The position numbers were made by a program, and so were the translations under genes. A DNA stretch of 64,000 nt, taken from contig NZ_HE978637.1 of the NCBI RefSeq assembly GCF_000312105.1, forward strand, positions 124,001 to 188,000, read 5' to 3'. The notes under the pieces were generated by a model that saw only the letters and a list, made by a program, of their open reading frames with translations, did no database searches and was not told the origin of the DNA. The DNA comes from Aeromicrobium massiliense JC14 (lineage in GTDB: Bacteria; Actinomycetota; Actinomycetes; Propionibacteriales; Nocardioidaceae). Of the stretch, positions 16,261 to 27,514 are shown one piece after another. Position 1 is the stretch's first letter. Each line of letters starts with the position of its first letter.

Positions 16261-16635
16261 TCAGCGGACTTCCCGGCAGGTGCGCAGGACGCCGTTCACC
16301 GCGCGCTCCTGGGTGCGCACCGCCACCGAGAGCGCCTGCTCGCGGTCGTCAGAGTCGAGCCGGACGGTCTTCTCGCCGACGACGGCGTGGTTCATGTTCT
16401 GGGCGTAGACGGTGCACTCGACCGGCTCGTCGGTGTTGACCACGACGTCCACGCGGACGACGACCTCGGTGTTGCTGACGACGTCGTAGCTGTGCAGCGA
16501 GGCACTGACCGGCTTCTCGGCCGTGGCCACCCAGGCGGCCCAGGCGACGCCGAGCACGATGCCGACGGCGGCGAACGCCCACCAGAACCAGGTGGGCTTG
16601 GTGCGGCGGCCGTAGCGGGCGTCCAGGTTCGTCAC
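16261..16635 (-). CDS. DUF4307 family membrane protein
   Basis: 124 residues from a GTG. YGRRTKPTWFWW is followed by one transmembrane helix (about residues 18-38), then an extracytoplasmic beta-rich domain (SYDVVSNTEVVVRVDVVV, CTVYAQN) with a C-terminal cysteine. DUF4307 genes usually sit beside greA and divergent from mca in actinomycetes, as here. Function unknown. GACAAT, 6 bases before the GTG, is a possible leaderless -10. Confidence 0.82.
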   Translation of the reverse strand: MTNLDARYGRRTKPTWFWWAFAAVGIVLGVAWAAWVATAEKPVSASLHSYDVVSNTEVVVRVDVVVNTDEPVECTVYAQNMNHAVVGEKTVRLDSDDREQALSVAVRTQERAVNGVLRTCREVR

Positions 16636-16725
16636 GTCCCCATTGTCCCAGGTGCGGGAAGCGGGACGGGGGTCGGTGACGTTGCATGGAAGGATGGCCC
16701 CGGCCGAACGACGGACAGGAGAGAC

Positions 16726-17592
16726 GTGAGCGAGAAGCTGCGACTCATGCACGTGCACGCCCACCCGGACGACGAGTCCAGCAAGGGCGCTGCGTCGACC
16801 GCGAGGTACGTCGCCGAGGGGGTGGACGTCCACGTCGCCACCTGCACCGGCGGTGAGCGCGGCTCGATCCTCAACCCCTCCTTCCAGCACCCCGGTCTGG
16901 AGGACAACCCCGAGCTGATCAGCGAGATCCGTCGCGACGAGATGGCGCGTGCCCGCGACATCCTCGGCATCAAGCAGGACTGGCTCGGCTTCGTCGACTC
17001 CGGCTGGCCCGAGGGCGACCCGAAGCCGCCGCTGCCCGAGGGCTGCTTCGCGCTCGTGCCGATCGAGGAGGCCGCCGCGCCCCTGGTGAGGCTGATCCGC
17101 TCGTTCCGTCCGCACGTCCTGACGACGTACGACGAGAACGGCGGCTACCCGCACCCGGACCACATCAAGTGCCACGAGATCAGCGTCTACGCCTTCGAGG
17201 CCGCCGCCGACCCCGAGCGCTACCCCGACCTCGGCGAGCCGTGGCAGGTGCAGAAGCTCTACTACCACGTCGGCTGGAGCGTGGCCCGGCACGAGGCCAT
17301 CTCGAAGGCGCTGGACGAGCACGGGCTGGAGAACCCGTACAAGGAGCGCGCGAGCTGGCTCGACCCCGAGCGCGACAAGCGCATGACCACGCGGGTCGAG
17401 TGCGCCGACTACTTCCACGTCCGCGACGAGGCTCTCATCGCGCACGCCACGCAGATCGACCCGGACGGCTTCTGGTTCGCCGTGCCCCGCGAGATCCAGG
17501 CCGAGGTGTGGCCCACGGAGGACTTCGAGCTGGTGAAGTCGTTCGTCGAGACCACGACGCCCGAGGACGACCTCTTCGCCGGCCTGCGCTGA
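16726..17592 (+). CDS. mca: Mycothiol S-conjugate amidase Mca
   Basis: 288 residues of the MshB/Mca LmbE-like zinc hydrolase family. Zinc ligands lie in HVHAHPDDESSKGA and GGYPHPDHIKCHE. Mca cleaves mycothiol S-conjugates to a mercapturic acid and GlcN-inositol, the detoxification step of mycothiol-producing actinomycetes. The longer form with WLDPERDKRMTTRVECADYF favours Mca over MshB. The GTG at 16726 has AGGAGA 7 bases upstream. It is followed by a small membrane gene often found there. Confidence 0.93.
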   Translation: MSEKLRLMHVHAHPDDESSKGAASTARYVAEGVDVHVATCTGGERGSILNPSFQHPGLEDNPELISEIRRDEMARARDILGIKQDWLGFVDSGWPEGDPKPPLPEGCFALVPIEEAAAPLVRLIRSFRPHVLTTYDENGGYPHPDHIKCHEISVYAFEAAADPERYPDLGEPWQVQKLYYHVGWSVARHEAISKALDEHGLENPYKERASWLDPERDKRMTTRVECADYFHVRDEALIAHATQIDPDGFWFAVPREIQAEVWPTEDFELVKSFVETTTPEDDLFAGLR

Positions 17593-17641
17593 CGCCCGCC
17601 TGCGCGGCCGGGCTCCTGAGCCCGCCGCGTAGGCTGGGGGC

Positions 17642-17890
17642 ATGCGCACGTACGTCCTGCTGGCCTCGTCCGGCTCCCGTCCCAACATCGACCCCGACAT
17701 CGTCAAGCCGGGGTGGGGCGCGCTCGGACTCGTGGTGCTGCTCGGCATCGTGCTGGCCCTGCTGCTGTGGAACTTCACCAAGCAGCTGAAGAAGGTCGAC
17801 TTCGTCGAGGAGCCCGACCCGCGCGCCGACCGGACGGCGTCCACCGACGCCACCGACGAGTCGCGCGACGAGCCCCGCTCGGACGCCTGA
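17642..17890 (+). CDS. Small single-span membrane protein downstream of mca
   Basis: 82 residues. A short N-terminal segment, then one transmembrane helix (about 25-45, LGLVVLLGIVLALLLWNF), a basic patch KQLKK and an acidic Ser/Thr/Asp-rich tail. TAGGCT (17630-17635) lies 6 bases before the ATG, so it is probably leaderless with its own promoter. Similar small genes follow mca in related genomes. Function unknown. It converges on the glycosyltransferase gene with a 1-base gap. Confidence 0.65.
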   Translation: MRTYVLLASSGSRPNIDPDIVKPGWGALGLVVLLGIVLALLLWNFTKQLKKVDFVEEPDPRADRTASTDATDESRDEPRSDA

Positions 17891-17891
17891 C

Positions 17892-19367
17892 CTACGACCG
17901 CACGCGGTAGACGTGCCGGTCGCCGATGACGGCGGCCACGTCGTAGTCGCGGTCGAGCACGGTCTGCGCCGACGCCGCGTCCACGCCCCACGTCCGGAGC
18001 GTCGGGCCGGTCACGAGCACCCAGGTCGGTCGTTCGCGCTCGAGCACCCGCCGCAGCTCGTCCAGCCGCGGGTCCCGCACGCGGACGGGCAGGCTCCACA
18101 GGTGCTCGTACGGGCTGTCGAGCCCGGCCTCGCGCAGCAGCGCCGGGTCGCCGAACGCGGTCACCGCGGTGTCGCCCGGACCGGCGCTCGCCTGCAGGTA
18201 CGCCACGAGCCGGTCGTCGTCGCTCGGTGCCTGGGCCGTCGCGAGCGACGGGACGAGGGCGACGAGCGCCGACGCCGCCGTCCCGGTGACCGCGAGCCGG
18301 ACCAGCCGGCTCGGTCGCGGTGAGCGCTCCAGCGTCGCGGCGAGCAGCAGCGCCAGGCCCGGGATCGTCCCCACGAGGTAGTGCCGCCAGTAGCTGCCGC
18401 CGCCCGCGACCACGACGAGCTCGGTGGTGAGCACCGCGACGGCCAGCACGAGCGGGAGCGACGGACGCCGGAGCCCGCCGGACCGCGGGAGCAGGCACGC
18501 GAGCAGCACCACCGCGGCCCCGCTGGCCACGAACGCCAGCACGAGGCCGGCGGCGCGAGCGTCGGTGGCGCTCGTCGACGAGCTGCCGATGACGTGGGCG
18601 GCGTCCAGCCGGAACCGCACCGTGGCGTCCCACAGGTCCAGGGGACCGGTGCCGCGCGCGGCGGCCCAGCCCAGCAGCAGACCCAGCGTCGCGACCGCGC
18701 CGAGGGCGGCGGACGCGATCAGGCGCGCCGCCTCGATCGGCCGGGTGCGCGCGACCCAGACGGTCGCGACCAGCCCGGCCACGACCAGCTCGACGACGGA
18801 CTGCTTCACCGCCACGGCGCACGCGGCCAGCACGCCGGCGGCGGCCCAGGCCAGCGCGTGCGACCGGTCGGGCCCGGTCCCGGCCACCAGGGCGACCAAG
18901 CCGGCGAGGACGAGCGGCAGCGCGAGCAGCTCGCCGTTGACGTCCTGCGCCCCATGCAGCGGGGTGGATGCCAGCGCGGCCACCGTGACCGCCACGAGCA
19001 CCGGGGCCGACGGCCGTCCGGGGGCGACGAGCACCGCCAGCCGAGCGGCCAGCAGCACCGAGCCGAGCACCGCCGCGGCGCCGATCAGCCGCAGCGGGAC
19101 GGTGCCGCCCAGTGCGTCCGCGACGGCGAAGACTCCGATCAGCAGCGGCGGCCGGTCGACCCAGTAGTCGCCGTAGAGCGAGGAGCCCGGCGCCCACTGC
19201 GCGGCGACCATGAGGAAGCCGCCCTCGTCGGGCGACAGCGGGGCGTCCAGCCCGGGCAGGCGCACGAACACGGCCGCGAGCCCGGCCAGGACGACGAGCG
19301 GCCCCGACCGCAGGGACCGTGCGACCGTCGTGAGCCGGCTCGTCCGCGGGGGCGTGCGCTGGAGCAT
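17892..19367 (-). CDS. GT-C type membrane glycosyltransferase (ArnT/PMT-like)
   Basis: 491 residues and about 11 hydrophobic segments. After the first helix comes the outer loop SPDEGGFLMVAAQW; the aspartate-glutamate pair is the usual catalytic site of polyprenyl-phosphate-sugar dependent GT-C enzymes. YWVDRPPLLIG matches the next conserved loop. The C-terminal ~120 residues form a soluble domain. It probably moves a sugar from a lipid donor to an envelope acceptor. The donor is unknown. TAGCGT (19375-19380) is 7 bases before the ATG at 19367. Confidence 0.8.
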   Translation of the reverse strand: MLQRTPPRTSRLTTVARSLRSGPLVVLAGLAAVFVRLPGLDAPLSPDEGGFLMVAAQWAPGSSLYGDYWVDRPPLLIGVFAVADALGGTVPLRLIGAAAVLGSVLLAARLAVLVAPGRPSAPVLVAVTVAALASTPLHGAQDVNGELLALPLVLAGLVALVAGTGPDRSHALAWAAAGVLAACAVAVKQSVVELVVAGLVATVWVARTRPIEAARLIASAALGAVATLGLLLGWAAARGTGPLDLWDATVRFRLDAAHVIGSSSTSATDARAAGLVLAFVASGAAVVLLACLLPRSGGLRRPSLPLVLAVAVLTTELVVVAGGGSYWRHYLVGTIPGLALLLAATLERSPRPSRLVRLAVTGTAASALVALVPSLATAQAPSDDDRLVAYLQASAGPGDTAVTAFGDPALLREAGLDSPYEHLWSLPVRVRDPRLDELRRVLERERPTWVLVTGPTLRTWGVDAASAQTVLDRDYDVAAVIGDRHVYRVRS

Positions 19368-19687
19368 GGGCGTGACGCTAGGCAGGCCACGTGACCCGTG
19401 CGCGACGCCCGGTCGACGCGTCGGCGAACGTCTCGGAACCCCCGCCACGCGGCACCCGGCGGCTCGCCTGGACACCCCGGCGGAGCCGACCTAGGGTGAA
19501 AAACACCGCGGAATCGCAGCAGACACGACGGTGGCCTCGCTCCACCGTCCTCTTCCAGGATGCAGCACCCCCACACCGCGCGGCGCCCCGACCACGGTCG
19601 CCCCGCCGCGCTCCAGCGGACTCGCCTTCGTCGCGCCCGACGCCCTGCCGCGCCGCCCCCTCGGACCTGTCCGGAGCCGGAGGGCTC
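19368..19687 (+). other. 320-base intergenic region upstream of the GH3 gene
   Basis: No credible gene. It contains a divergent pair of promoters: the minus-strand TAGCGT for the glycosyltransferase and TAGGGT at 19492-19497 on the plus strand. The latter would give the GH3 mRNA a leader of roughly 185 bases. An 8-base hairpin (19527-19534 with 19542-19549) lies in that leader. I see no known riboswitch or clear operator. Confidence 0.5.
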
Positions 19688-22396
19688 ATGTTCTTGCCAC
19701 GCAGAATCCGAGCACGCCACACCACGGTCCTGATCGTCGCGACGTCCGTCGTCGCGCTGATGGGATCCACCGTCACCACCGCCACGGCGGCACGTGACGA
19801 CCAGGACCAGCGCAGCCGCTTCGGCGGACCACGCTTCACCGCACCCAGGGTCGACACCTCCCGCGTGGACGCGCCGCGGACGCCCAGCTGGGACACGTCG
19901 CCGGCGGTCGAGCGCCGGGTCGAGCAGATCCTGGCCCAGATGACCACCGAGGAGAAGGCGGACCTCGCGACCGGCCAGATCAACAACAACTATGGCTTCT
20001 ACAACAACCCGATCGAGCGGCTCGGCATCCCCGCCCAGACCATGGCCGACGGCCCGGTGGGCGTCCGCGTCGCCAACCCGAACATCGACCAGCGGTCGAC
20101 CCAGCTGCCGTCCGCGTCCAGCCTGGCGGCCACGTTCGACCTGCGCCTGGCCGAGACGTTCGGTGACGTGCTGGGCCGCGAGGCGTTCCGCACCGGCCAC
20201 AACTTCGAGCTGGCGCCGTCCGCCGACGTCGCCCGCACACCGCTGTGGGGCCGCGCCTTCGAGGGCTTCGGCGAGGACCCGCTGCTGATCGGCTCGATGG
20301 CCGCACAGGTGATCCGGGGCATCCAGGCCAGTCCGGTCGTGGCGTCGCTCAAGCACCCGTTCGCCTACAACCAGGAGACCGACCGCTTCGACGTCGACGC
20401 CCAGGTGGACGAGCGCGCGCTGCAGGAGATCTACTCGCGCCCGTTCGGCATCGCCATCGACCGCGGCCGGCCCGGCTCGGCGATGTGCTCGTTCAACCGG
20501 GTCAACGGCATCAGCGCCTGCGAGAACCCGCTCATGACGACGATCCTGAAGGAGCAGTTCGGGCTCCGCGGTTTCATCATGAGCGACTACAACGCGACGC
20601 CCAGCACCGTCCAGGCGGCGAACGCCGGCTTGGACCAGGAGCAGCCCGGCGACCAGGGTCCGGGCTCGGCGAACTTCGGCGAGCGTCTCGTCGCCGCGGT
20701 CGCGGCCGGCCAGGTCAGCATGGCCCGGCTCGACGACATGGCCCGTCGCATCCTGCGGCCGATGGTCGGCCTGGGGCTGTTCGACCGGCTGCCGGTGGTG
20801 CAGCCGATCCAGGTCGAGCGGGACGCCCGCGTCGCCCGTGAGGTGGCCGCGAACGGCATGGTGCTGCTGAAGAACCAGCGCGGCGTCCTGCCGCTGAACC
20901 GGCGCGCCCGGTCGATCGCGGTGATCGGCCCCGACGCCGACAACACGTCGGCCCAGGGCGGCGGCTCGGCCACCGTCTCGCGCCCGACGCGCTCGGTGTC
21001 CCCGCTGCAGGGGATCGAGCAGCGTGCCGGCGGCGGCACGGACGTGACGTACTCGGCGGGCACCGACGGCATCTCCGAGGGCGACCTGCTCCCGGGTGCC
21101 GCACCGGTCCCGTCGTCGGTGCTGACCCCGTCGCAGGGGGACGGGAACGGGCTGTCGGCGACGTACTGGAGCAACCGGACGTTCTCCGGCGACCCGCACC
21201 TGACGCAGGTCGACCCCAACGTGAACGTCAACTTCGGGTTCCAGAACTTCCCGGGGTTCAACGTCGCGTCGCCCAAGATCCCCACGGCGCGCGGTGACTT
21301 CGCGCTCCTGGGCGACCTGTCGGCGCGGTGGACGGGCACGCTGACCGCTCCGGCCACGGCCTCGTACCAGCTCGGGCTCACGGCCCGCGGCGACGCCCGG
21401 CTCTACCTGGACGGCGAGCTGCTGGTCGAGCACACCGGCGACCTGTCGTCGGTCGGCCGCCGGGTCACGCTGCGGCAGGGCGAGCCGCACGAGGTGCGCA
21501 TCGAGTACAGCGCGCCGGCGCTGAACTCCTACCAGGGCGGCCAGGTGCGGCTGTTCTGGCAGCACCCCGAGGACGTGGTGTCGCCGGCGATGGCCGAGGC
21601 CGTCGCGACCGCACGCGCCGCCGACACCGCCGTGGTGGTCGTCCGTGACTACGAGACCGAGGGCTACGACCGGCCCGACCTGGCCCTGCCGAAGGAGCAG
21701 GAGCAGCTCATCCGCCAGGTAGCTCGGGTCAACCCCCGGACCGTCGTGGTGGTCGAGACCGGTGCCGTCAGCCGGACCGAGCCGTGGTCGGCACGGGTCC
21801 GGGGCATCGTCCAGGCCTGGTACCCCGGGCAGGAGCAGGGCCACGCCATCGCCGACGTGCTGTGGGGTGACGTGAACCCGTCGGGCAAGCTGCCGGCGAC
21901 CCTGCCGCGCAACGAGCGCCAGGTGCCCGGCACGCCGCCGGGGGTGGCTCGGTTCCGTGAGTCGATCTACGTCGGCTACCGAGGCTTTCTCGAGGACCGC
22001 GTCCGGCCGAGCTACCCGTTCGGCTTCGGCCTGTCGTACACGACGTTCGCCTACCGCAACCTGAGCGTCTCGTCGGGCAACCGGCGCGGCGACCGGGTGA
22101 CGGCGACGTTCACCGTCCGGAACACCGGCCGGCGGACCGGCTCGGAGGTGGCCCAGGTCTACGTCGGGCGGCTGCCCGGTGCCGTCGCCACGCCGCCGCG
22201 CCAGCTCGCCGGGTTCGCCAAGGTGAGGCTCGCGCCGGGACAGTCGCGGCGCGTCACGGTGCGCATCCCGAAGGAGGCGCTGTCGTACTGGGACACGGGC
22301 GACGACGCCTGGGTCACGCCGTCCGGCCGCACGCGGATCCTGGTCGGACCGTCGTCGGCCCGCGTCGTGCTGGGGGGCTCGGTGCAGGTCCGCTGA
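19688..22396 (+). CDS. Secreted glycoside hydrolase family 3 beta-glucosidase with PA14 domain
   Basis: 902 residues. A signal peptide covers about residues 1-35. The GH3 N-terminal barrel has the nucleophile Asp in FIMSDYNATPS and substrate residues in MADGPVGVR and FEGFGEDP. The alpha/beta sandwich domain starts at NGMVLLKNQRG. It is interrupted by a PA14 carbohydrate-binding insert (about 475-625, SARWTGTLTAPATASYQLGL), as in PA14-type beta-glucosidases. A fibronectin III-like domain ends the protein (SYPFGFGLSYTTFAY onward). It likely trims plant or microbial beta-glucans outside the cell. The exact sugar is unknown. Confidence 0.9.
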   Translation: MFLPRRIRARHTTVLIVATSVVALMGSTVTTATAARDDQDQRSRFGGPRFTAPRVDTSRVDAPRTPSWDTSPAVERRVEQILAQMTTEEKADLATGQINNNYGFYNNPIERLGIPAQTMADGPVGVRVANPNIDQRSTQLPSASSLAATFDLRLAETFGDVLGREAFRTGHNFELAPSADVARTPLWGRAFEGFGEDPLLIGSMAAQVIRGIQASPVVASLKHPFAYNQETDRFDVDAQVDERALQEIYSRPFGIAIDRGRPGSAMCSFNRVNGISACENPLMTTILKEQFGLRGFIMSDYNATPSTVQAANAGLDQEQPGDQGPGSANFGERLVAAVAAGQVSMARLDDMARRILRPMVGLGLFDRLPVVQPIQVERDARVAREVAANGMVLLKNQRGVLPLNRRARSIAVIGPDADNTSAQGGGSATVSRPTRSVSPLQGIEQRAGGGTDVTYSAGTDGISEGDLLPGAAPVPSSVLTPSQGDGNGLSATYWSNRTFSGDPHLTQVDPNVNVNFGFQNFPGFNVASPKIPTARGDFALLGDLSARWTGTLTAPATASYQLGLTARGDARLYLDGELLVEHTGDLSSVGRRVTLRQGEPHEVRIEYSAPALNSYQGGQVRLFWQHPEDVVSPAMAEAVATARAADTAVVVVRDYETEGYDRPDLALPKEQEQLIRQVARVNPRTVVVVETGAVSRTEPWSARVRGIVQAWYPGQEQGHAIADVLWGDVNPSGKLPATLPRNERQVPGTPPGVARFRESIYVGYRGFLEDRVRPSYPFGFGLSYTTFAYRNLSVSSGNRRGDRVTATFTVRNTGRRTGSEVAQVYVGRLPGAVATPPRQLAGFAKVRLAPGQSRRVTVRIPKEALSYWDTGDDAWVTPSGRTRILVGPSSARVVLGGSVQVR

Positions 22397-22406
22397 GCAC
22401 AGGGAC

Positions 22407-22441
22407 GGCGCAGGCCCGGGCCGGTCGCCCGGGCCTGCGCC
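22407..22441. terminator. 14-bp perfect hairpin terminator after the GH3 gene
   Basis: Arms 22407-22420 and 22428-22441, 7-base loop, starting 10 bases after the stop. Confidence 0.8.
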
Positions 22442-22495
22442 GCGCCCGGAGGTCTCGCCCGGCGTCCGGGCGTCGTGCTCGCTAGCGTGGCGGGC

Positions 22496-24487
<1,992 letters not shown>

Positions 24488-24488
24488 C

Positions 24489-24505
24489 CCTTCGACAGGC
24501 TCAGG
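24489..24505 (-). repeat. Copy of the CTTCGACAGG dispersed repeat
   Basis: Seventeen bases identical, in reverse orientation, to part of the unit at 7779-7800. It lies immediately after the DUF255 stop codon. Confidence 0.7.
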
Positions 24506-24545
24506 GAGCGGTGCGCGAGCTGAGGGAGGACGGTGCCCCTGCGGC

Positions 24546-25247
24546 TCAGTAGCCGCTGTAGGCCAGGATGCTGACGCCGACGTAGTGGACGACGAACGCC
24601 GCGATGGTGAACGAGTGGAAGATCTCGTGGAAGCCGAACCAGCGCGGCCACGGGTCGGGCTTCTTGAAGCCGTAGACCGCCGCGCCCAGCGAGTACAGGA
24701 CGCCGCCGACGATCATCAGCACGAACACCGACGTGGGCGCCTCGCGGGCGAACTCGGGCAGGTAGATGACCGCCGCCCAGCCCAGCGCGAGGTACAGCGG
24801 CACGTACAGCCAGCGCGGAGCGCCGACCCAGAAGATGCGGAAGAACACGCCCAGCAGCGCGCCGCCCCAGACCAGCGTCATCATGATCGCGGCGTGGTCG
24901 GGATCGAGCAGCATGAGCGAGAACGGCGTGTACGAGCCGGCGATCATCACGAAGATGTTGGCGTGGTCGAAGCGCTTCCAGACCACGCGAGCCTGGTCCG
25001 ACCAGGTGCGCGTGTGGTACAGCGCGCTGACCGTGAACAGCAGCAGCGCCGACACCATGAACACGGCCGCGCCGACCCGCAGGCGGGTGTCGTCGGCCAG
25101 CACCAGCAGGACGATGAAGCTGAAGAAGGCCAGCGGCGACGTGGCGGCGTGCAGCCACCCTCGAAGGCGCGGCTTGATCTCCTGCGCCGTGTCCCGGATC
25201 CGGTCACCGAGCTCGTGGGCGGCGTCCGGGGTCCTGGTCTCTGGCAT
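24546..25247 (-). CDS. Hemolysin III / PAQR-family membrane protein
   Basis: 233 residues with seven membrane segments. The family's metal-binding features are present: SALYHTRTW in the second helix region, FDHANIFVMIAGSYTPF, and HEIFHSFTIAAFVVHY with its histidines near the C-terminus. The family includes bacterial YqfA and eukaryotic adiponectin receptors with a zinc-hydrolase site; the bacterial role is linked to membrane lipid homeostasis. The start is the ATG at 25247, with TACTCT 6 bases upstream. Only 18 bases separate it from the divergent uppS start. Confidence 0.9.
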   Translation of the reverse strand: MPETRTPDAAHELGDRIRDTAQEIKPRLRGWLHAATSPLAFFSFIVLLVLADDTRLRVGAAVFMVSALLLFTVSALYHTRTWSDQARVVWKRFDHANIFVMIAGSYTPFSLMLLDPDHAAIMMTLVWGGALLGVFFRIFWVGAPRWLYVPLYLALGWAAVIYLPEFAREAPTSVFVLMIVGGVLYSLGAAVYGFKKPDPWPRWFGFHEIFHSFTIAAFVVHYVGVSILAYSGY

Positions 25248-25252
25248 GGCCC

Positions 25253-25259
25253 TAGAGTA
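25253..25259. promoter_or_regulatory. Overlapping divergent -10 hexamers of two leaderless genes
   Basis: TAGAGT (25253-25258, plus) is 7 bases before the uppS ATG. TACTCT (25254-25259, minus) is 6 bases before the hemolysin III ATG. The two hexamers share 5 base pairs, so polymerase can open only one at a time. Confidence 0.55.
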
Positions 25260-25265
25260 GCCCGC

Positions 25266-26027
25266 ATGGGCCTGAACCACCTCGTCTACCAGCTGTACGA
25301 GCGCAGGCTCCAGCGCGAGATCCGGCCCGACCGTCTGCCCCGTCACGTCGGTGCGATCGTCGACGGGAACCGGCGGTGGGCGAAGGGAGCCGGGGCCGAC
25401 CTGGTGGGTGGTTACCGGGCGGGCGCGGACAAGATCGTGGAGTTCGTCGGGTGGTGCGACGAGCTCGGCATCGAGATCGTCACGCTGTGGGTGCTGTCCA
25501 CCGACAACCTCGCGCGTCCGGCCGACGAGCTGCGCGGTCTGCTCGCCGTCATCGAGCAGCTCGCCGAGACCCTGGCCGGCACCGGACGCCGCCGGGTGCA
25601 GCTGCTCGGCAGCCTGGACCTGCTGCCTCCCGACACCGCCGAGCGGCTCAAGCGCACCGCGGAGTCCACCAGCGGGGTCGAGGGCTCGGTCGTCAACGTG
25701 TGCGTCGGGTACGGCGGACGCCAGGAGCTGACCGACGCCATCCGCTCGCTGCTCCTGACCGAGGCCGAGGCCGGACGCAGCCTGGCCGACGTGGCCCACA
25801 CGCTCGACGTCGACGACATCGCCGAGCACCTCTACACCAAGGGCATGCCCGACCCCGACCTCGTCATCCGCACGTCCGGCGAGCAGCGGCTGTCGGGCTT
25901 CCTGCTGTGGCAGAGCGTCCACTCGGAGTTCTACTTCTGCGACGCGCTGTGGCCGGCGTTCCGGCGGGTCGACTTCCTGCGTGCGCTGCGCTCGTACGCC
26001 GGGCGCGAGCGCCGCTTCGGCCGCTGA
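25266..26027 (+). CDS. uppS: Isoprenyl transferase (cis-prenyltransferase, UppS family)
   Basis: 253 residues. The family motif is VDGNRRWAKG (usually MDGNGRWA), with the catalytic Asp and the diphosphate-binding residues. The C-terminal IRTSGEQRLSGFLLWQS and the EFYFCDALWPAF region are diagnostic. It condenses isopentenyl diphosphate in cis to make the polyprenyl carrier, or in actinomycetes a short Z-farnesyl precursor, for cell wall synthesis. Which chain length it makes is not evident. The ATG at 25266 is set by TAGAGT 7 bases upstream. Confidence 0.92.
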   Translation: MGLNHLVYQLYERRLQREIRPDRLPRHVGAIVDGNRRWAKGAGADLVGGYRAGADKIVEFVGWCDELGIEIVTLWVLSTDNLARPADELRGLLAVIEQLAETLAGTGRRRVQLLGSLDLLPPDTAERLKRTAESTSGVEGSVVNVCVGYGGRQELTDAIRSLLLTEAEAGRSLADVAHTLDVDDIAEHLYTKGMPDPDLVIRTSGEQRLSGFLLWQSVHSEFYFCDALWPAFRRVDFLRALRSYAGRERRFGR

Positions 26028-26103
26028 GACGCGTGGGACGACTGTTCACCTGACGGCAACGCACGACACGCGCACAATGCCGTGTCGCGGCGCGGCGCGG
26101 TCG

Positions 26104-26170
26104 TACGTTCGTCCTGTGACGCCCGCCCCGGAGCCGAAGGTTCAGGTCCCCCCTACCGAGTAAGGGGACC
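26104..26170 (+). promoter_or_regulatory. phoH leader with a possible leaderless 15-codon upstream ORF and hairpin
   Basis: TACGTT (26104-26109) lies 6 bases before a GTG that opens a 15-codon frame (26116-26163, [15 protein letters not shown]). Its end overlaps a 7-base hairpin (26145-26151 with 26164-26170). The phoH RBS follows. Mycobacterial phoH2 is preceded by a small antitoxin-like ORF (phoAT), so this may be a counterpart or a translational attenuator. It is not proven to be expressed. Confidence 0.35.
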
Positions 26171-26206
26171 GGCGAGGGCGCGCGCGGGTCCCACGAGGAG
26201 CACATC

Positions 26207-27514
26207 GTGGCCGACAGCATGAGCACCCCTCGCACGTACGTCCTGGACACCAGCGTCCTGCTGGCCGACCCCGGCGCCGTGACACGCTTCCACGAGCACG
26301 AGGTCGTCATTCCCGTCGTGGTCATCACCGAGCTGGAGGCCAAGCGCCACCACCCCGAGCTCGGCTACTTCGCCCGTCAGGCGCTGCGGCTGCTGGACGA
26401 CCTGCGCACCCAGCACGGTGGTCTCGACCGTCCGCTGCCGATCGGCGACGAGGGCGGCACGCTGCGGGTCGAGCTCAACCACGTGGACGTGTCCTCGCTG
26501 CCGGCCGGCTTCCGGCTCGGCGACAACGACACCCGCATCCTCGCCGTGGCCAGGAACCTGGCCGACGAGGGGCGCGCGGTGACGCTCGTGTCGAAGGACC
26601 TGCCGATGCGGGTCAAGGCGTCCGCGTCCGGGCTGGCCGCCGAGGAGTACCGCGCCGAGCTCGCGGTCGAGACCGGCTGGACCGGCATGGTCGAGCTCGA
26701 GGTCGACTCGCTCGACCTCGACGACCTGTACGAGCAGGGCCGCATCGACCTCGAGGCGGCTCGCGAGCTGCCGATCCACACCGGCCTGGTGCTGCTGAGC
26801 GACAAGGGCTCGGGCCTGGGACGCGTCACCGCCGACAAGCAGGTGCAGCTCGTGCGCGGCGACCGCGAGGCGTTCGGCGTCCACGGCCGCTCGGCCGAGC
26901 AGCGCGTCGCGCTGGACCTGCTGCTCGACCCCGAGGTGGGCATCGTCTCGCTCGGCGGCCGGGCCGGCACCGGCAAGTCGGCGATGGCGCTGTGCGCCGG
27001 GCTCGAGGCGGTCATGGAGCGCCACCAGCACAAGAAGGTGGTCGTGTTCCGGCCCCTGTACGCCGTCGGTGGGCAGGAGCTGGGCTACCTGCCGGGCAGC
27101 GAGTCCGAGAAGATGGGGCCCTGGGCGCAGGCGGTGTTCGACACGCTCGGCGCCGTGGCCAGCGAGTACGTGGTCGAGGAGATCGTCGAGCGGGGGATGC
27201 TCGAGGTGCTGCCGCTGACCCACATCCGCGGACGCTCGCTGCACGACGCGTTCGTCATCGTCGACGAGGCGCAGTCGCTGGAGCGCAACGTGCTGCTGAC
27301 GGTGCTCTCGCGCATCGGTGCCAACTCCAAGGTCGTCCTGACCCACGACGTCGCGCAGCGCGACAACCTGCGGGTCGGACGCTACGACGGCGTGGTCGCG
27401 GTGGTCGAGAAGCTCAAGGGCCACCCGTTGTTCGCGCACGTGACGCTGAGCCGGTCCGAGCGCTCGCCGGTGGCGGCGCTGGTCACCGAGATGCTGGAGG
27501 ACGTCACCCTCTGA
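26207..27514 (+). CDS. phoH: PIN-domain plus PhoH ATPase (PhoH2-type RNase/helicase)
   Basis: 435 residues. The N-terminal PIN nuclease domain (about 8-150) has the acidic residues in YVLDTSVLL and in GDNDTRILA. The C-terminal PhoH domain has Walker [13 protein letters not shown] and Walker [10 protein letters not shown]. This is the PhoH2 architecture, an ATP-dependent RNA helicase and RNase in mycobacteria. The GTG at 26207 has GAGGAG 6 bases upstream; an ATG 4 codons later is less well placed. It lies after uppS and converges with the kinase gene by 11 bases. Confidence 0.94.
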   Translation: MADSMSTPRTYVLDTSVLLADPGAVTRFHEHEVVIPVVVITELEAKRHHPELGYFARQALRLLDDLRTQHGGLDRPLPIGDEGGTLRVELNHVDVSSLPAGFRLGDNDTRILAVARNLADEGRAVTLVSKDLPMRVKASASGLAAEEYRAELAVETGWTGMVELEVDSLDLDDLYEQGRIDLEAARELPIHTGLVLLSDKGSGLGRVTADKQVQLVRGDREAFGVHGRSAEQRVALDLLLDPEVGIVSLGGRAGTGKSAMALCAGLEAVMERHQHKKVVVFRPLYAVGGQELGYLPGSESEKMGPWAQAVFDTLGAVASEYVVEEIVERGMLEVLPLTHIRGRSLHDAFVIVDEAQSLERNVLLTVLSRIGANSKVVLTHDVAQRDNLRVGRYDGVVAVVEKLKGHPLFAHVTLSRSERSPVAALVTEMLEDVTL

